From the NCBI GenBank assembly GCA_046346665.1, contig JAXMHQ010000026.1, positions 1 through 64,000 of the forward strand: a stretch of 64,000 nucleotides of DNA, read 5' to 3'. Under the pieces are notes generated by a model, which worked only from the letters and a program-made list of their open reading frames with translations, was not told where the DNA came from and did not search any database. The translations under genes were made by a program, and so were the position numbers. Of the stretch, positions 7,149 to 15,480 are shown piece after piece. The DNA is from JAXMHQ01 sp046346665. Its GTDB lineage: Bacteria > Verrucomicrobiota > Verrucomicrobiia > Limisphaerales > JAXMHQ01. The first letter of the stretch is position 1, and each line of letters opens with the position of its first letter.

Positions 7149-10100
7149 ATGAGATTTCATCGCAACGCCCTTATTGCAGCCCTTGGCTTGCTGGGATTGT
7201 TTTCGGCGGTTGGATTGCGCGCCGCCGAGTCGTTCCAGGATCCACGCTGGGCCCTGCTCGACACCGCCCAGGTCTTGAGCAACGCCAACACCATCACACT
7301 CCAGAAATACCCCGATTGCGACGACGCCACCGTGGAGGATCGCAAGGTGCAGGTCTACCAGCCCGACGGCACCGGCGAGGCGCAGGAGGAGTCGTTCACA
7401 AAAATTCTCACCGAAAAAGGCAAGCGCGAGAATCGCACACTCAATTTCAGCTTCACGCTGCCCTATTACACGGTCGAAGTGGTGAAGGCGGAAATCATCA
7501 AGCCCGACGGCAAGGTGATCCCCATCGATCTCGCCGCGAATTCCAAGGAATCCATCGACGACAGCCAGATGGGGTCGAATATCTACGATCCGAACAGCAA
7601 GGTGCTGCGGGTGAATTTGCCGGGGCTTGAGATCGGCGACGTGGTGCACCAGGTCACGCGCACGCACACGCAGCGGCCGTTCATCCCGGGCGAATTTGCG
7701 GACCAGGAAATGTTCGAATACACGGGCCTGATCCGGCACGCGACTTTTGAGGTCTATGCGCCGGCGGAGAAGCCTCTCAAGCGGATCGCGTTGAAGGATG
7801 AGGTGGCGGGCACCGTGACCTACACGACGCAGACCGAGACGAACGGCGCGACACTGCATCGCTGGGAGGTGCGCGAGGTGCCGCGCATGTTCGAGGAACC
7901 GGAGATGCCGCCGCACTCGATGGTCCTGCAGCGATTGCTCATCAGCACCTCGCCGGACTGGCAGTTCGTGTCGAAATGGTATTCGGATCTCTGCGAACCG
8001 CACCTCCAGGCGACCACGCCGGGCATGAAGGAAAAAGTCGAGGCGCTCACCGCCGGCGCGACGAACGACATGCAGAAGATCGAGGCGATCTTTCATTACG
8101 TGTCGCAGGACGTGCGTTACATGGGGATCACGGTCGAGAAAGACCGGCCGGGATTCGAGCCGCACGACGTGTGCATGACGTTCGACAACAAGTACGGCGT
8201 GTGCCGCGACAAGGCGGCGCTGCTGGTGTCGATGCTGCGGCTCGCCGGGTTGAAGGCCTACCCGGTGCTGGTGAGCGCAGGCCAGCGGCTGGACGACGAG
8301 GTGCCCACCCCGTTCTTCAACCACGCCATCTCCGCCGTGGAACTCGAGCCCGGCAAGTATGTGCTGATGGATTCGACCGACGAGAATACCAAGGACCTGC
8401 TGCCGTCGTACCTGTGCCACCAGAGCTACCTGGTCTGCAAACCGGACGGCGACGCGCTGCGGTTGAGCCCGGTGATCCCGGCCGAGGACAACATGATGCG
8501 GGTGAAAACCACGGCGACACTGGACGTTTCGGGCCGCCTCGCGGGCACGAGCGAGATGACATTTGAGGGGATCAACGACAATCTTTACCGGCAGGGATTC
8601 GCGCGCGCCAAGCCCGAGGAAATCCGCCATTACTTCGAGGGCCGGCTCAAGATCCGAATCCCCGGCGCGCAACTGACGTCGTTCAAGCTCGAGCCTGAGA
8701 ACCTGATGGACACCTCGCAGGCGATCCGGGTGAAGCTGGGATTCACGGCGGACGGCACGGTGGCGCTGGGCGGCGGGCAGGCGGTGACCACGCTGCCGAT
8801 GATCGGCGAGGTGGTCGGTGCGGTGAACTATTTGCTGCAAGGCACCGGGCTCGAGAAGCGCAAGTACCCGCTCCAAATCGCGTCGACCTGCGGCATCCAC
8901 GAGGACATCATCCTCCAAACCGGCCCCGGCTTCACCAACGCCGTTTCGCTGCCGTCGTCGACCCCGGTGATTTCACCGACGCTCGAATACCGGTATTCCA
9001 CCGATTACCGGCCCGGCCGGCTCACCGCGAGCCGGGATTTCCGGATCCAGACCGTCGAGTTTTCGCCGGCCGAGTACCTGGAGCTGAAACACACACTCAA
9101 GGACATGGCGTATGACCAGCGGAAGTCGCCGATTATCGCGGTGAACGGGGAGGGATCCGCGGCCGAAACCAGGCCCGCGACGAAGGCCGCGGCCCCGGTG
9201 CCGTCCGACGTGGAGATTCTCGACAGCCGGAAGACGATTGAAGTGTCCGGCGGGGATTCGACCACGGTGCGATTGAAGAGCACGAAGCGGGTGTTGACTT
9301 ACAGCGGGAAGAAATCCGAGGCGGAGTTGAAGATTGCCTACAACCCCGGCTGGCAGGAGGCGAAGCTGCTGAAGGCGGTGGTGATCTCGCCGTCGGGCCA
9401 GCGGCAGGAGGCCGTCACGAACGAGATCAACATCATGGACGCCCCGTGGAGCGCCTCCGCGAAGCGTTACACGGGCGGAAAAATCATGGTCGTCAGCCTG
9501 CCCGGTGTGGATATCGGGTCCACCATCGAGACCGAGTACCAGGTGGTTTCGAAGCATCGCCCGTTCATCGGCGGTTACGAGGGGTTCCAACTCCAGAACG
9601 CCGTGCGCGCCGCTTCGACGGAACTCATCGTGCCCGCGAACATCAAGGTCCGGCGCGTGCTCGACGCCGGCAACGGTGTGTTGCAGGAATCGCGCAACAC
9701 CGCCGGCAACACCCAGTCCTGGCTGTGGTCCGCCACCAACATTGCCGCGCTGCCATCCGAACCGGGAGCCCCGCAGCCGTGGACCTTCCTGCCTGGAGTC
9801 ATCTTTTACGTGGGCGACGCCGGCGCCTATTGGGGCCGGCTGGAATCGCTGCTGTCAAGCCGTTCGCAGCAGGATCGGAATGCCGCCGCGAAGGCCAAGG
9901 AACTGGCGGCCGGGGCGAAATCGCAGCGCGAGGCCGCGGTGGCGATCCGCGATTTTGTGGCGCGCAGCATTCGCACGGCGGGTCCGGGATTCCTGGAGTT
10001 GCCCCTTGAAGAATTGAGCGCCGCCGATGTCACGCTCGCCGACGGTTACGGGCACAACGCCGACAAGGCGATCCTGCTGCACGCCATGCTGCGCGCGGCC

Positions 10101-10985
10101 GGGTTCAAGCCGGAATTCGTCGCGGTGTCGCCGATCGAGGACGTGCCGTCCACCATCCACAAGGTCAAGTCCATCCCCATGCCGCAGTTGTTCGGCGCCA
10201 TTCTCGTCCGGGTCAAGGTGGATGGCGAAGTGTGTTACCTGAACGACACGGATCAATACGCGCAGCTTGGATCGGTCAGCGCTTCCGGCCGCTTCGCCGT
10301 GCGCCTGGCGGATCGTTCCTACGAATTTGTGCAGCCGACCCGCGAGGGCCGGGACCAGGAGGAATCCTTGTATCGCCTGCGCCTGGATGCGAAGGGCAAC
10401 GCGCGGTTGACGGTGACCCGCCGTTATTACGGGGCCCTGTTCAACGAGCGGCACCGGTATTTCGCCGAGCTCCCGCCCGAGGAGCGGCGCCGCTATTACC
10501 AGGAAGCCGCCACCGGCCTCGCGCAGGGCGCGCGGCCCGTCGGCGAACTCGTCACCCGCTTCGACACCTACCCCGGCGTCGAGGAACTCACGGTCGATAT
10601 CGACCAATACGCGGTTCTCGACGGCGGCCGGCTCCTGTTCCAGTTGCCGTATCGGCCCGCGATGCGCTGGTCGGGCATGGACCACCGCACGCTTCCGCTG
10701 CTGACCCCGCTCGGACCGGCAAGCATCATCCGCACGGAAATCGAGTGGCCGAAGGATTATTCCCGCGTCGTCATCGCGCCGCGCAGCGAGAAGTTTTCCG
10801 CCCCGGACGGCGCCGGCAAGGCCCGCATCATCTCCGAGCCCGGCAGCCCCGGCCAGTGGACCCTCACCCAGCAATCCCAGAAGGAACCCGCCATCGTCGA
10901 GGCCGCGGATTATCCGAAACTGATGGAAATGCAGTCGGACCTCGAACGGTTGTCGCGCCGGACGTTTCTGCTCGAGCAGCACTGA
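7149..10985 (+). CDS. Double DUF3857/transglutaminase-like secreted protein
   Basis: A 1278-residue protein with a signal peptide (ALIAALGLLGLFSAVGLRAA); ATG 7149 is chosen because it directly precedes this peptide. It contains two copies of the same architecture: a DUF3857 beta-domain followed by a transglutaminase-like domain, at about residues 25-650 and 690-1278. In the first copy the catalytic Cys is at residue 352 (YGVCRDKAALLVSM), with FNHAISAV and LMDSTDEN supplying His and Asp. In the second copy the matching segment is YGHNADKAILLHAM, so Asn970 replaces the Cys and the site is presumably dead. The role is probably in the envelope, but the substrate is unknown. deoC follows after 10 bases. 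Confidence 0.85.
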   Translation: MRFHRNALIAALGLLGLFSAVGLRAAESFQDPRWALLDTAQVLSNANTITLQKYPDCDDATVEDRKVQVYQPDGTGEAQEESFTKILTEKGKRENRTLNFSFTLPYYTVEVVKAEIIKPDGKVIPIDLAANSKESIDDSQMGSNIYDPNSKVLRVNLPGLEIGDVVHQVTRTHTQRPFIPGEFADQEMFEYTGLIRHATFEVYAPAEKPLKRIALKDEVAGTVTYTTQTETNGATLHRWEVREVPRMFEEPEMPPHSMVLQRLLISTSPDWQFVSKWYSDLCEPHLQATTPGMKEKVEALTAGATNDMQKIEAIFHYVSQDVRYMGITVEKDRPGFEPHDVCMTFDNKYGVCRDKAALLVSMLRLAGLKAYPVLVSAGQRLDDEVPTPFFNHAISAVELEPGKYVLMDSTDENTKDLLPSYLCHQSYLVCKPDGDALRLSPVIPAEDNMMRVKTTATLDVSGRLAGTSEMTFEGINDNLYRQGFARAKPEEIRHYFEGRLKIRIPGAQLTSFKLEPENLMDTSQAIRVKLGFTADGTVALGGGQAVTTLPMIGEVVGAVNYLLQGTGLEKRKYPLQIASTCGIHEDIILQTGPGFTNAVSLPSSTPVISPTLEYRYSTDYRPGRLTASRDFRIQTVEFSPAEYLELKHTLKDMAYDQRKSPIIAVNGEGSAAETRPATKAAAPVPSDVEILDSRKTIEVSGGDSTTVRLKSTKRVLTYSGKKSEAELKIAYNPGWQEAKLLKAVVISPSGQRQEAVTNEINIMDAPWSASAKRYTGGKIMVVSLPGVDIGSTIETEYQVVSKHRPFIGGYEGFQLQNAVRAASTELIVPANIKVRRVLDAGNGVLQESRNTAGNTQSWLWSATNIAALPSEPGAPQPWTFLPGVIFYVGDAGAYWGRLESLLSSRSQQDRNAAAKAKELAAGAKSQREAAVAIRDFVARSIRTAGPGFLELPLEELSAADVTLADGYGHNADKAILLHAMLRAAGFKPEFVAVSPIEDVPSTIHKVKSIPMPQLFGAILVRVKVDGEVCYLNDTDQYAQLGSVSASGRFAVRLADRSYEFVQPTREGRDQEESLYRLRLDAKGNARLTVTRRYYGALFNERHRYFAELPPEERRRYYQEAATGLAQGARPVGELVTRFDTYPGVEELTVDIDQYAVLDGGRLLFQLPYRPAMRWSGMDHRTLPLLTPLGPASIIRTEIEWPKDYSRVVIAPRSEKFSAPDGAGKARIISEPGSPGQWTLTQQSQKEPAIVEAADYPKLMEMQSDLERLSRRTFLLEQH

Positions 10986-10995
10986 AACCATCGCC

Positions 10996-11679
10996 ATGGA
11001 AACCCAAGCCATGACCCGCGAACAATTGGCCGCATTCATCGACCACACCCTGCTGCGGCCGGATGCCACCGCAAAGGACATCGAACGCCTCTGCGCCGAG
11101 GCCCGGGCGAACCGCTTTTGCGCCGTCTGCGTGAACAGTTCGCGCGTCGTCCTGGCCCGCCATTGCCTCGAGGATTCCGAGGTCAAGGTGGCGGCAACGG
11201 TGGGATTTCCGCTTGGGGCGATGTCGTCCGACGCGATGCGCTACGAAACCGAGTGCGCCATCGACGACGGCGCGCAGGAGATCGATGCGGTGATCAACAT
11301 CGGGCGGTTGAAGGACAGGGAGGATTCGCGGGTGTTGCGGGAATTGCGCGACCTGGTGGAAGCGGCGGATGAGCGGCCGGTGAAGGTGATTCTTGAAACC
11401 GGGTTGCTGACGGACGAGGAAAAAGTGCGCGCGTGCCACCTGGTGGTTGAGAGCGGGGCGCATTTTGTGAAGACCTCGACAGGGTTTGCGAACGGCGGGG
11501 CGACCGTGGCGGATGTTCAATTGATGCGCGCGACGGTCGGGCCGAAGTTCGGGGTGAAAGCCTCCGGCGGCATTCGCGACGCCGCCACCGCGCTGGCGCT
11601 CATCGCCGCGGGCGCCACACGCCTGGGAACCTCGTCCGGCGTGGGGATCGTCCAGTCGATCGGCCCGGCTCAGCCGTAG
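10996..11679 (+). CDS. deoC: Deoxyribose-phosphate aldolase
   Basis: A 227-residue TIM-barrel class I aldolase that cleaves 2-deoxy-D-ribose 5-phosphate to glyceraldehyde 3-phosphate and acetaldehyde in deoxynucleoside breakdown. The Schiff-base lysine is Lys159 in HFVKTSTGF. Other family stretches are FCAVCVNSSRVVLAR, VAATVGFPLGAM, and KASGGIRDAATALALI with ATRLGTSSGV at the end. The length is normal. It sits 10 bases after the transglutaminase-like gene. Its last 10 bases overlap the 3' end of the convergent helicase gene. Confidence 0.95.
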   Translation: METQAMTREQLAAFIDHTLLRPDATAKDIERLCAEARANRFCAVCVNSSRVVLARHCLEDSEVKVAATVGFPLGAMSSDAMRYETECAIDDGAQEIDAVINIGRLKDREDSRVLRELRDLVEAADERPVKVILETGLLTDEEKVRACHLVVESGAHFVKTSTGFANGGATVADVQLMRATVGPKFGVKASGGIRDAATALALIAAGATRLGTSSGVGIVQSIGPAQP

Positions 11680-13682
11680 GCGTGCAGCTTCCAGCGGTCG
11701 AGCAGGTCCTCGGGAATTTCGCGGAGAAATCGTGAGGGCGACTGGACCAGGTCGCCGCCGCCGGAGTGCGTGGCCCGGATCAGCGGGTAGCTCAGGTAAA
11801 GCTCGTTCCGCGCCCGCGTCACGGCCACATACATCAGCCGCCTCTCCTCCTCCTCGCCGTCCTCGCTTTCGAGCGACCGGGCCGACGGGAACAGCCCGTC
11901 GCAGAGCATGATCAGGAAAACCACGTCGAACTCGAGCCCCTTGGCCTGGTGAATGGTCGACAGGCGCAGCCGCTCCTCGTCCCGGTCCTTCGGTCCTTCG
12001 TCCTCCGCATCCAGGTTGGTCAGCAACGCGAGTTGCGTGAGGAAATCGGTCATCGACTCGAATTGCCCGGAGAAAATCGCGAGCTGCTCGAGGTCGTCCA
12101 GCCGTGTGCGGTAATTCGGATAGGTTTCGGCCAGGTAATCCCCGTAACCGGCGTCGATGACCAGTTCGATGACCCGGGCGGCGTCGGTGCGGATTTCCGG
12201 GGCTTCGACCTGGGCGAGGGTGGCGGCGAGCTGGGCCCAGGCGACGGCGGCTTTTTTGGGAACGGAGGCCGCGCAGGCCTGGACGGCGCGGGCGATGCGG
12301 GGCGCGGGTGCTTCCGCGGGGCCGAGCGCGGCGGCGTAGGATTTCCAGAGTTTGTCGGCGCCCTTCCCGCCGATGCCGGGCAGCAGTTGAACGATGCGTT
12401 TGAAGCTCAGTTCGTCGTTCGGATTGATGGCCAGTTTCAGGTAGGCGGTGACGTCCTTGATATGGGCCTGTTCGAAGAAACGGATGCCGCTGGTGATGGC
12501 GAACGGGATGTTGCGACGGGTGAGCTCGAGCTGCAGTTCGAGCGCGTGAAAATGCGACCGGTAAAGCACGGCCATGTGCTGCAGCGGCACGCCTTCATCG
12601 CGCAATTCCAGCGCGCGCTGCGCCACGAACTGCGCCTGCTGTGCCGAATCCCCGCACTCCGCCAGCACCGGTTTCATCCCCGACTTGCGCGCCGCCGCGA
12701 GCTGCTTCGGAAACTGGTGCACGTTCACGGCGATGACCGCGTTCGCCGCCGCCAGGATTTCGGGAGTGCTGCGATAGTTGGTCTCGATCCGGTATTGCCG
12801 GGCGTCCGGGTAGCGCTCAGGGAATTTCAGGATATTGGCGTAATTGGCGCCGCGCCATGCGTAAATGCTCTGCGCATCGTCGCCCACCACCATGAGGTTG
12901 TGATGCCGCTCCGCCAGCAGGTCCACCAGGTCGCTCTGCAGCCGGTTCGTGTCCTGGTATTCGTCCACCAGCACGAACTGGAACCGGCGCTGGTACAACT
13001 CGCGGATCTCCGGGTGCTCGCGCAGCAGCCGCAGCCACAGGACCAGCAGGTCGTCGAAATCCATCCCGTTGCCCGCCCGCTTCCGCGCCGCATAACGCTG
13101 CGCCATGCCCGAGATCGCGGATTCCAGCTCGACGAACGACGGATAATGAGTCTCCAGCACGGCCGCGATCGGCAGGCTCATGTTGACGGCCAGGGAGAAA
13201 ATGTCGCCGAGCACCTCCGCCTTTGGAAAACGCGTCGCCTTGATGTCGATGTCCGATTCCCCCACGCAGGCCTTGATCAGGTGGTGGGCGTCTTCGCGGT
13301 CCAGGATGGTGAAGTCGGGCCGGTAACCCGCCTGTTCGGCGTGCCGGCGCAGCAGCCGGGCGCCGACGGAATGGAAGGTGCCGCCCATGATGGCGGGCGG
13401 GTCGCGCTGCATGAGGTCGCCGGTGCGCCGCATCATTTCCTGCGCCGCCTTGTTGGTGAAGGTCAGCATCAGGATGCGCTCGGGCGGGATGCCCTGTTCG
13501 AGCAGGAAGGCAACGCGGTAGGTGAGCGTGCGGGTTTTGCCGGAGCCGGCCCCGGCGATGACCAGCGCGGGCCCGGGCGGCGCCTGCACCGCGGCCAGCT
13601 GCTGCTCGTTCAGCTCGCGGGCGTAATCGATGTGCAGATCCACCGCCGGCCGAAAAGGTTGAAGAACGTAATCGCGCGGCAT
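11670..13682 (-). CDS. ATP-dependent DNA helicase, UvrD/Rep/PcrA type
   Basis: A 670-residue superfamily 1A 3'-5' helicase. All motifs are visible: Walker A GAGSGKTRTL, motif Ia TFTNKAAQEM, motif II DEYQDTNRLQ, motif III SIYAWRGANYANI, motif IV ETNYRSTPEIL, motif V STIHQAKGLEFDVVF and motif VI LMYVAVTRARNELYLS. These enzymes unwind DNA in repair and at stalled forks. It is somewhat short at the C-terminus compared with UvrD (about 720 residues), closer to Rep. It stands alone and converges with deoC. The start follows a 13683-13788 stretch holding a GTAGCCGCAG half-element and no gene. Confidence 0.93.
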   Translation of the reverse strand: MPRDYVLQPFRPAVDLHIDYARELNEQQLAAVQAPPGPALVIAGAGSGKTRTLTYRVAFLLEQGIPPERILMLTFTNKAAQEMMRRTGDLMQRDPPAIMGGTFHSVGARLLRRHAEQAGYRPDFTILDREDAHHLIKACVGESDIDIKATRFPKAEVLGDIFSLAVNMSLPIAAVLETHYPSFVELESAISGMAQRYAARKRAGNGMDFDDLLVLWLRLLREHPEIRELYQRRFQFVLVDEYQDTNRLQSDLVDLLAERHHNLMVVGDDAQSIYAWRGANYANILKFPERYPDARQYRIETNYRSTPEILAAANAVIAVNVHQFPKQLAAARKSGMKPVLAECGDSAQQAQFVAQRALELRDEGVPLQHMAVLYRSHFHALELQLELTRRNIPFAITSGIRFFEQAHIKDVTAYLKLAINPNDELSFKRIVQLLPGIGGKGADKLWKSYAAALGPAEAPAPRIARAVQACAASVPKKAAVAWAQLAATLAQVEAPEIRTDAARVIELVIDAGYGDYLAETYPNYRTRLDDLEQLAIFSGQFESMTDFLTQLALLTNLDAEDEGPKDRDEERLRLSTIHQAKGLEFDVVFLIMLCDGLFPSARSLESEDGEEEERRLMYVAVTRARNELYLSYPLIRATHSGGGDLVQSPSRFLREIPEDLLDRWKLHAYG

Positions 13683-13788
13683 CCGCCAAAACCGTAGCCG
13701 CAGCCCAGGGGGTGTTCAACCAAGAACACAAACGGGAAATCCCGGGATGGATGGCGGGATGAACGGATGCCGGGATTCGTCCTCGGCA

Positions 13789-13867
13789 GTTGAATCGTTG
13801 AATCGTTAAAACGTTAAACGGTCCTGGCGTTCGGCGCTGCAGACCATTCAACTTTCAACCGTTCAAC
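13789..13867. repeat. Hairpin of GAATCGTT words
   Basis: The left arm (13789-13821) is a run of TTGAATCG/TTAAAACG words. The right arm (13846-13867) carries the complementary ATTCAACTTTCAACCGTTCAAC. The right arm overlaps the stop codon of the receiver-domain gene on the minus strand, and the hairpin could act as its transcription terminator. Confidence 0.7.
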
Positions 13868-14309
13868 CCGTCCGCAGAGACCAGGATTCGGAGAGGCGGC
13901 GCATTTCCTCCTGCAACATTTCGCAGTCGGATTTCGGGCAGAAGAACTGGGCGCCGAGTTCGTAGACGACCTCGATTTCCTTGGCGGACTGGACGGAACT
14001 GAGGATGACGAGATTGAGGTTGCTCCGGACTTCGGGATTCCGGCCCAGCCAGCGCAGGACGCCGAATCCGCCCATGCCGGGCATTTTAAGGTCGAGCAGC
14101 AACAGGTAGGGGAAGGGAAATCGTTCGCGGTCGGAATAAGGACCTTCGCCGGAGAGATAGGCGATGGCTTCCTCGCCGTTTTCCACCCGGTGCAGCAGGT
14201 GGGGCAGATCCGTCTCGCGAATCGTATCCTGAATCAAGGCCGCGCAATCCGGTTCGTCATCCGCCAAAAGGATTGGCACCGCCTTGCCCTCGACCATCTC
14301 CACTTTCAT
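13863..14309 (-). CDS. Stand-alone receiver-domain response regulator
   Basis: A 148-residue CheY-like protein with no output domain. The acidic pocket is D17/D18 (LLADDEPD), the phospho-acceptor is D73 (LLLLDLKMPG), and the conserved Lys is in FFCPKSD. Residues such as the extended GEGPYSDRERFPFPYL insertion are typical of the Rcp1-like single-domain receivers that follow phytochrome-type or PAS kinases. No cognate kinase is adjacent, so its partner is not visible here. Its 3' end lies inside a hairpin repeat. Confidence 0.9.
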   Translation of the reverse strand: MKVEMVEGKAVPILLADDEPDCAALIQDTIRETDLPHLLHRVENGEEAIAYLSGEGPYSDRERFPFPYLLLLDLKMPGMGGFGVLRWLGRNPEVRSNLNLVILSSVQSAKEIEVVYELGAQFFCPKSDCEMLQEEMRRLSESWSLRTG

Positions 14310-14415
14310 ATGTGTGCCTTTACCTTAAAAAGTCCAAAACGTTGTCTGAGGAGGTTCGAAGCATGAAAAGTGCCAGAATGAGTGACACTTAAGACGACCA
14401 GAAGTGTCCGGGAAC

Positions 14416-15273
14416 TCAGGCGGGGCGGGAGGCGGACAGGCGACGCAAACGCTCCATGTTCTCCCCGATTTTCTCCAGGTAGGGATTCCGACCGTCCGGA
14501 TAAGGGTCGCTCAGGAAACGATAAACCCCTCCAAATTCGCGGTCCAGCTTCACCTGGACGAATTTTTCCCAGAACTCGGGGGTTTTCAGGATCAGTTCCT
14601 CCGCGCTGGCATAGCGGGCGGCCAGGTGTCCGCGGCTTTCCGTAAACCGCGCCGCCTCCGCAAACTCGGCATACAACGCCGGCAGTTTCGACACGTAATC
14701 GTCCGCCGCCAACTGTCCCAAAAGGTCTGCCGTGCCCAAAATATGGCCGATTTCGCGCTCCAGCTCCGATTCAAACCGGATGTCCTGCAGCGCCGCGTCC
14801 ACCCCGGTGCAATGAATCATGTTCTGGACGGTGACGATGTCAGGCGCGGAATACCCTTTGCCGGACAGGAATTCGGCCGCGAACCGCGCGCTGCGTTCCA
14901 CGTGCATCACGGTGTACTTGGCGCCGGTCCCGCTGGTGTCCGACCGTTTCTTGAGATAGCCGGAGTCGTGAAAGAGAATCGCCAGCAGGCCGAGTTCGAA
15001 CAATCGCGGGGTGAGCGGCGGCGAAACGCCTGCCCGGTGCCTGCCCAGGAACAGCCGCGCCAGGCACAGCGTCCCCTGCAACGTGTGTTCCAAATCATGA
15101 TAGGGCGCGTCCACCGCCTGGTAATCCCCATAACGCCCCGCAAAACATTCCACCGCCCAGTCAAACGCAAGGCTCACCACAGACCGGTCGCCCTCGGGAA
15201 AAAGGCAAAGATAAACCGACTGCACTTCCACCTCGACCGCGGTCGGATTGTTGGTGGCAACGGGCGGATACAT
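14416..15273 (-). CDS. HD-domain phosphohydrolase-like protein
   Basis: A 285-residue protein chosen to begin at ATG 15273; the frame is open much further upstream but only as antisense to the exporter gene. It has an HD-domain layout: an early His in YHDLEHTLQG, the HD pair in LAILFHDSGYLKK, and later His residues in TVMHVERSARFA and NMIHCTG. Such proteins act on (di)nucleotides or phosphoesters using a metal, but the substrate cannot be told. It is divergent from the MsbA-like exporter, with a palindromic element between them. Confidence 0.8.
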   Translation of the reverse strand: MYPPVATNNPTAVEVEVQSVYLCLFPEGDRSVVSLAFDWAVECFAGRYGDYQAVDAPYHDLEHTLQGTLCLARLFLGRHRAGVSPPLTPRLFELGLLAILFHDSGYLKKRSDTSGTGAKYTVMHVERSARFAAEFLSGKGYSAPDIVTVQNMIHCTGVDAALQDIRFESELEREIGHILGTADLLGQLAADDYVSKLPALYAEFAEAARFTESRGHLAARYASAEELILKTPEFWEKFVQVKLDREFGGVYRFLSDPYPDGRNPYLEKIGENMERLRRLSASRPA

Positions 15274-15332
15274 CTTCGCCCAGATTACCGGAAAATCGAC
15301 GAATTGCACGTGTTTTGTGGCCGTCGCCCCCC

Positions 15333-15401
15333 GTAGCCGCGATCGTGAGATCGCGGAGTTGCTAAGAGGCAGTGAGTCCGCAATCTGACGATTGCGGCTA
15401 C
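15333..15401. repeat. GTAGCCGC/GCGGCTAC composite palindrome
   Basis: The outer ends GTAGCCGC and GCGGCTAC are inverted. Each end is itself a small palindrome (CGCGATCGTGAGATCGCG on the left, CCGCAATCTGACGATTGCGG on the right). It lies between two divergent genes. Further full or partial copies are at 6765, 17331, 29440, 38029 and 50850. Confidence 0.8.
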
Positions 15402-15480
15402 GGGAGATCGGAATCTTCACGCGCTGCTTTCCTATTGGCGAAATGGATTCTAAGATGGCCGAGGCACAGAACCAACAGAC

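Noticed and set aside
7002..8918. 638-codon minus-strand open frame
   Set aside because: Antisense to the transglutaminase-like gene; His/Arg/Leu-rich shadow composition.
11766..13697. 643-codon plus-strand open frame
   Set aside because: Antisense to the UvrD-type helicase, which has all helicase motifs; the antisense product has low-complexity, codon-shadow composition.
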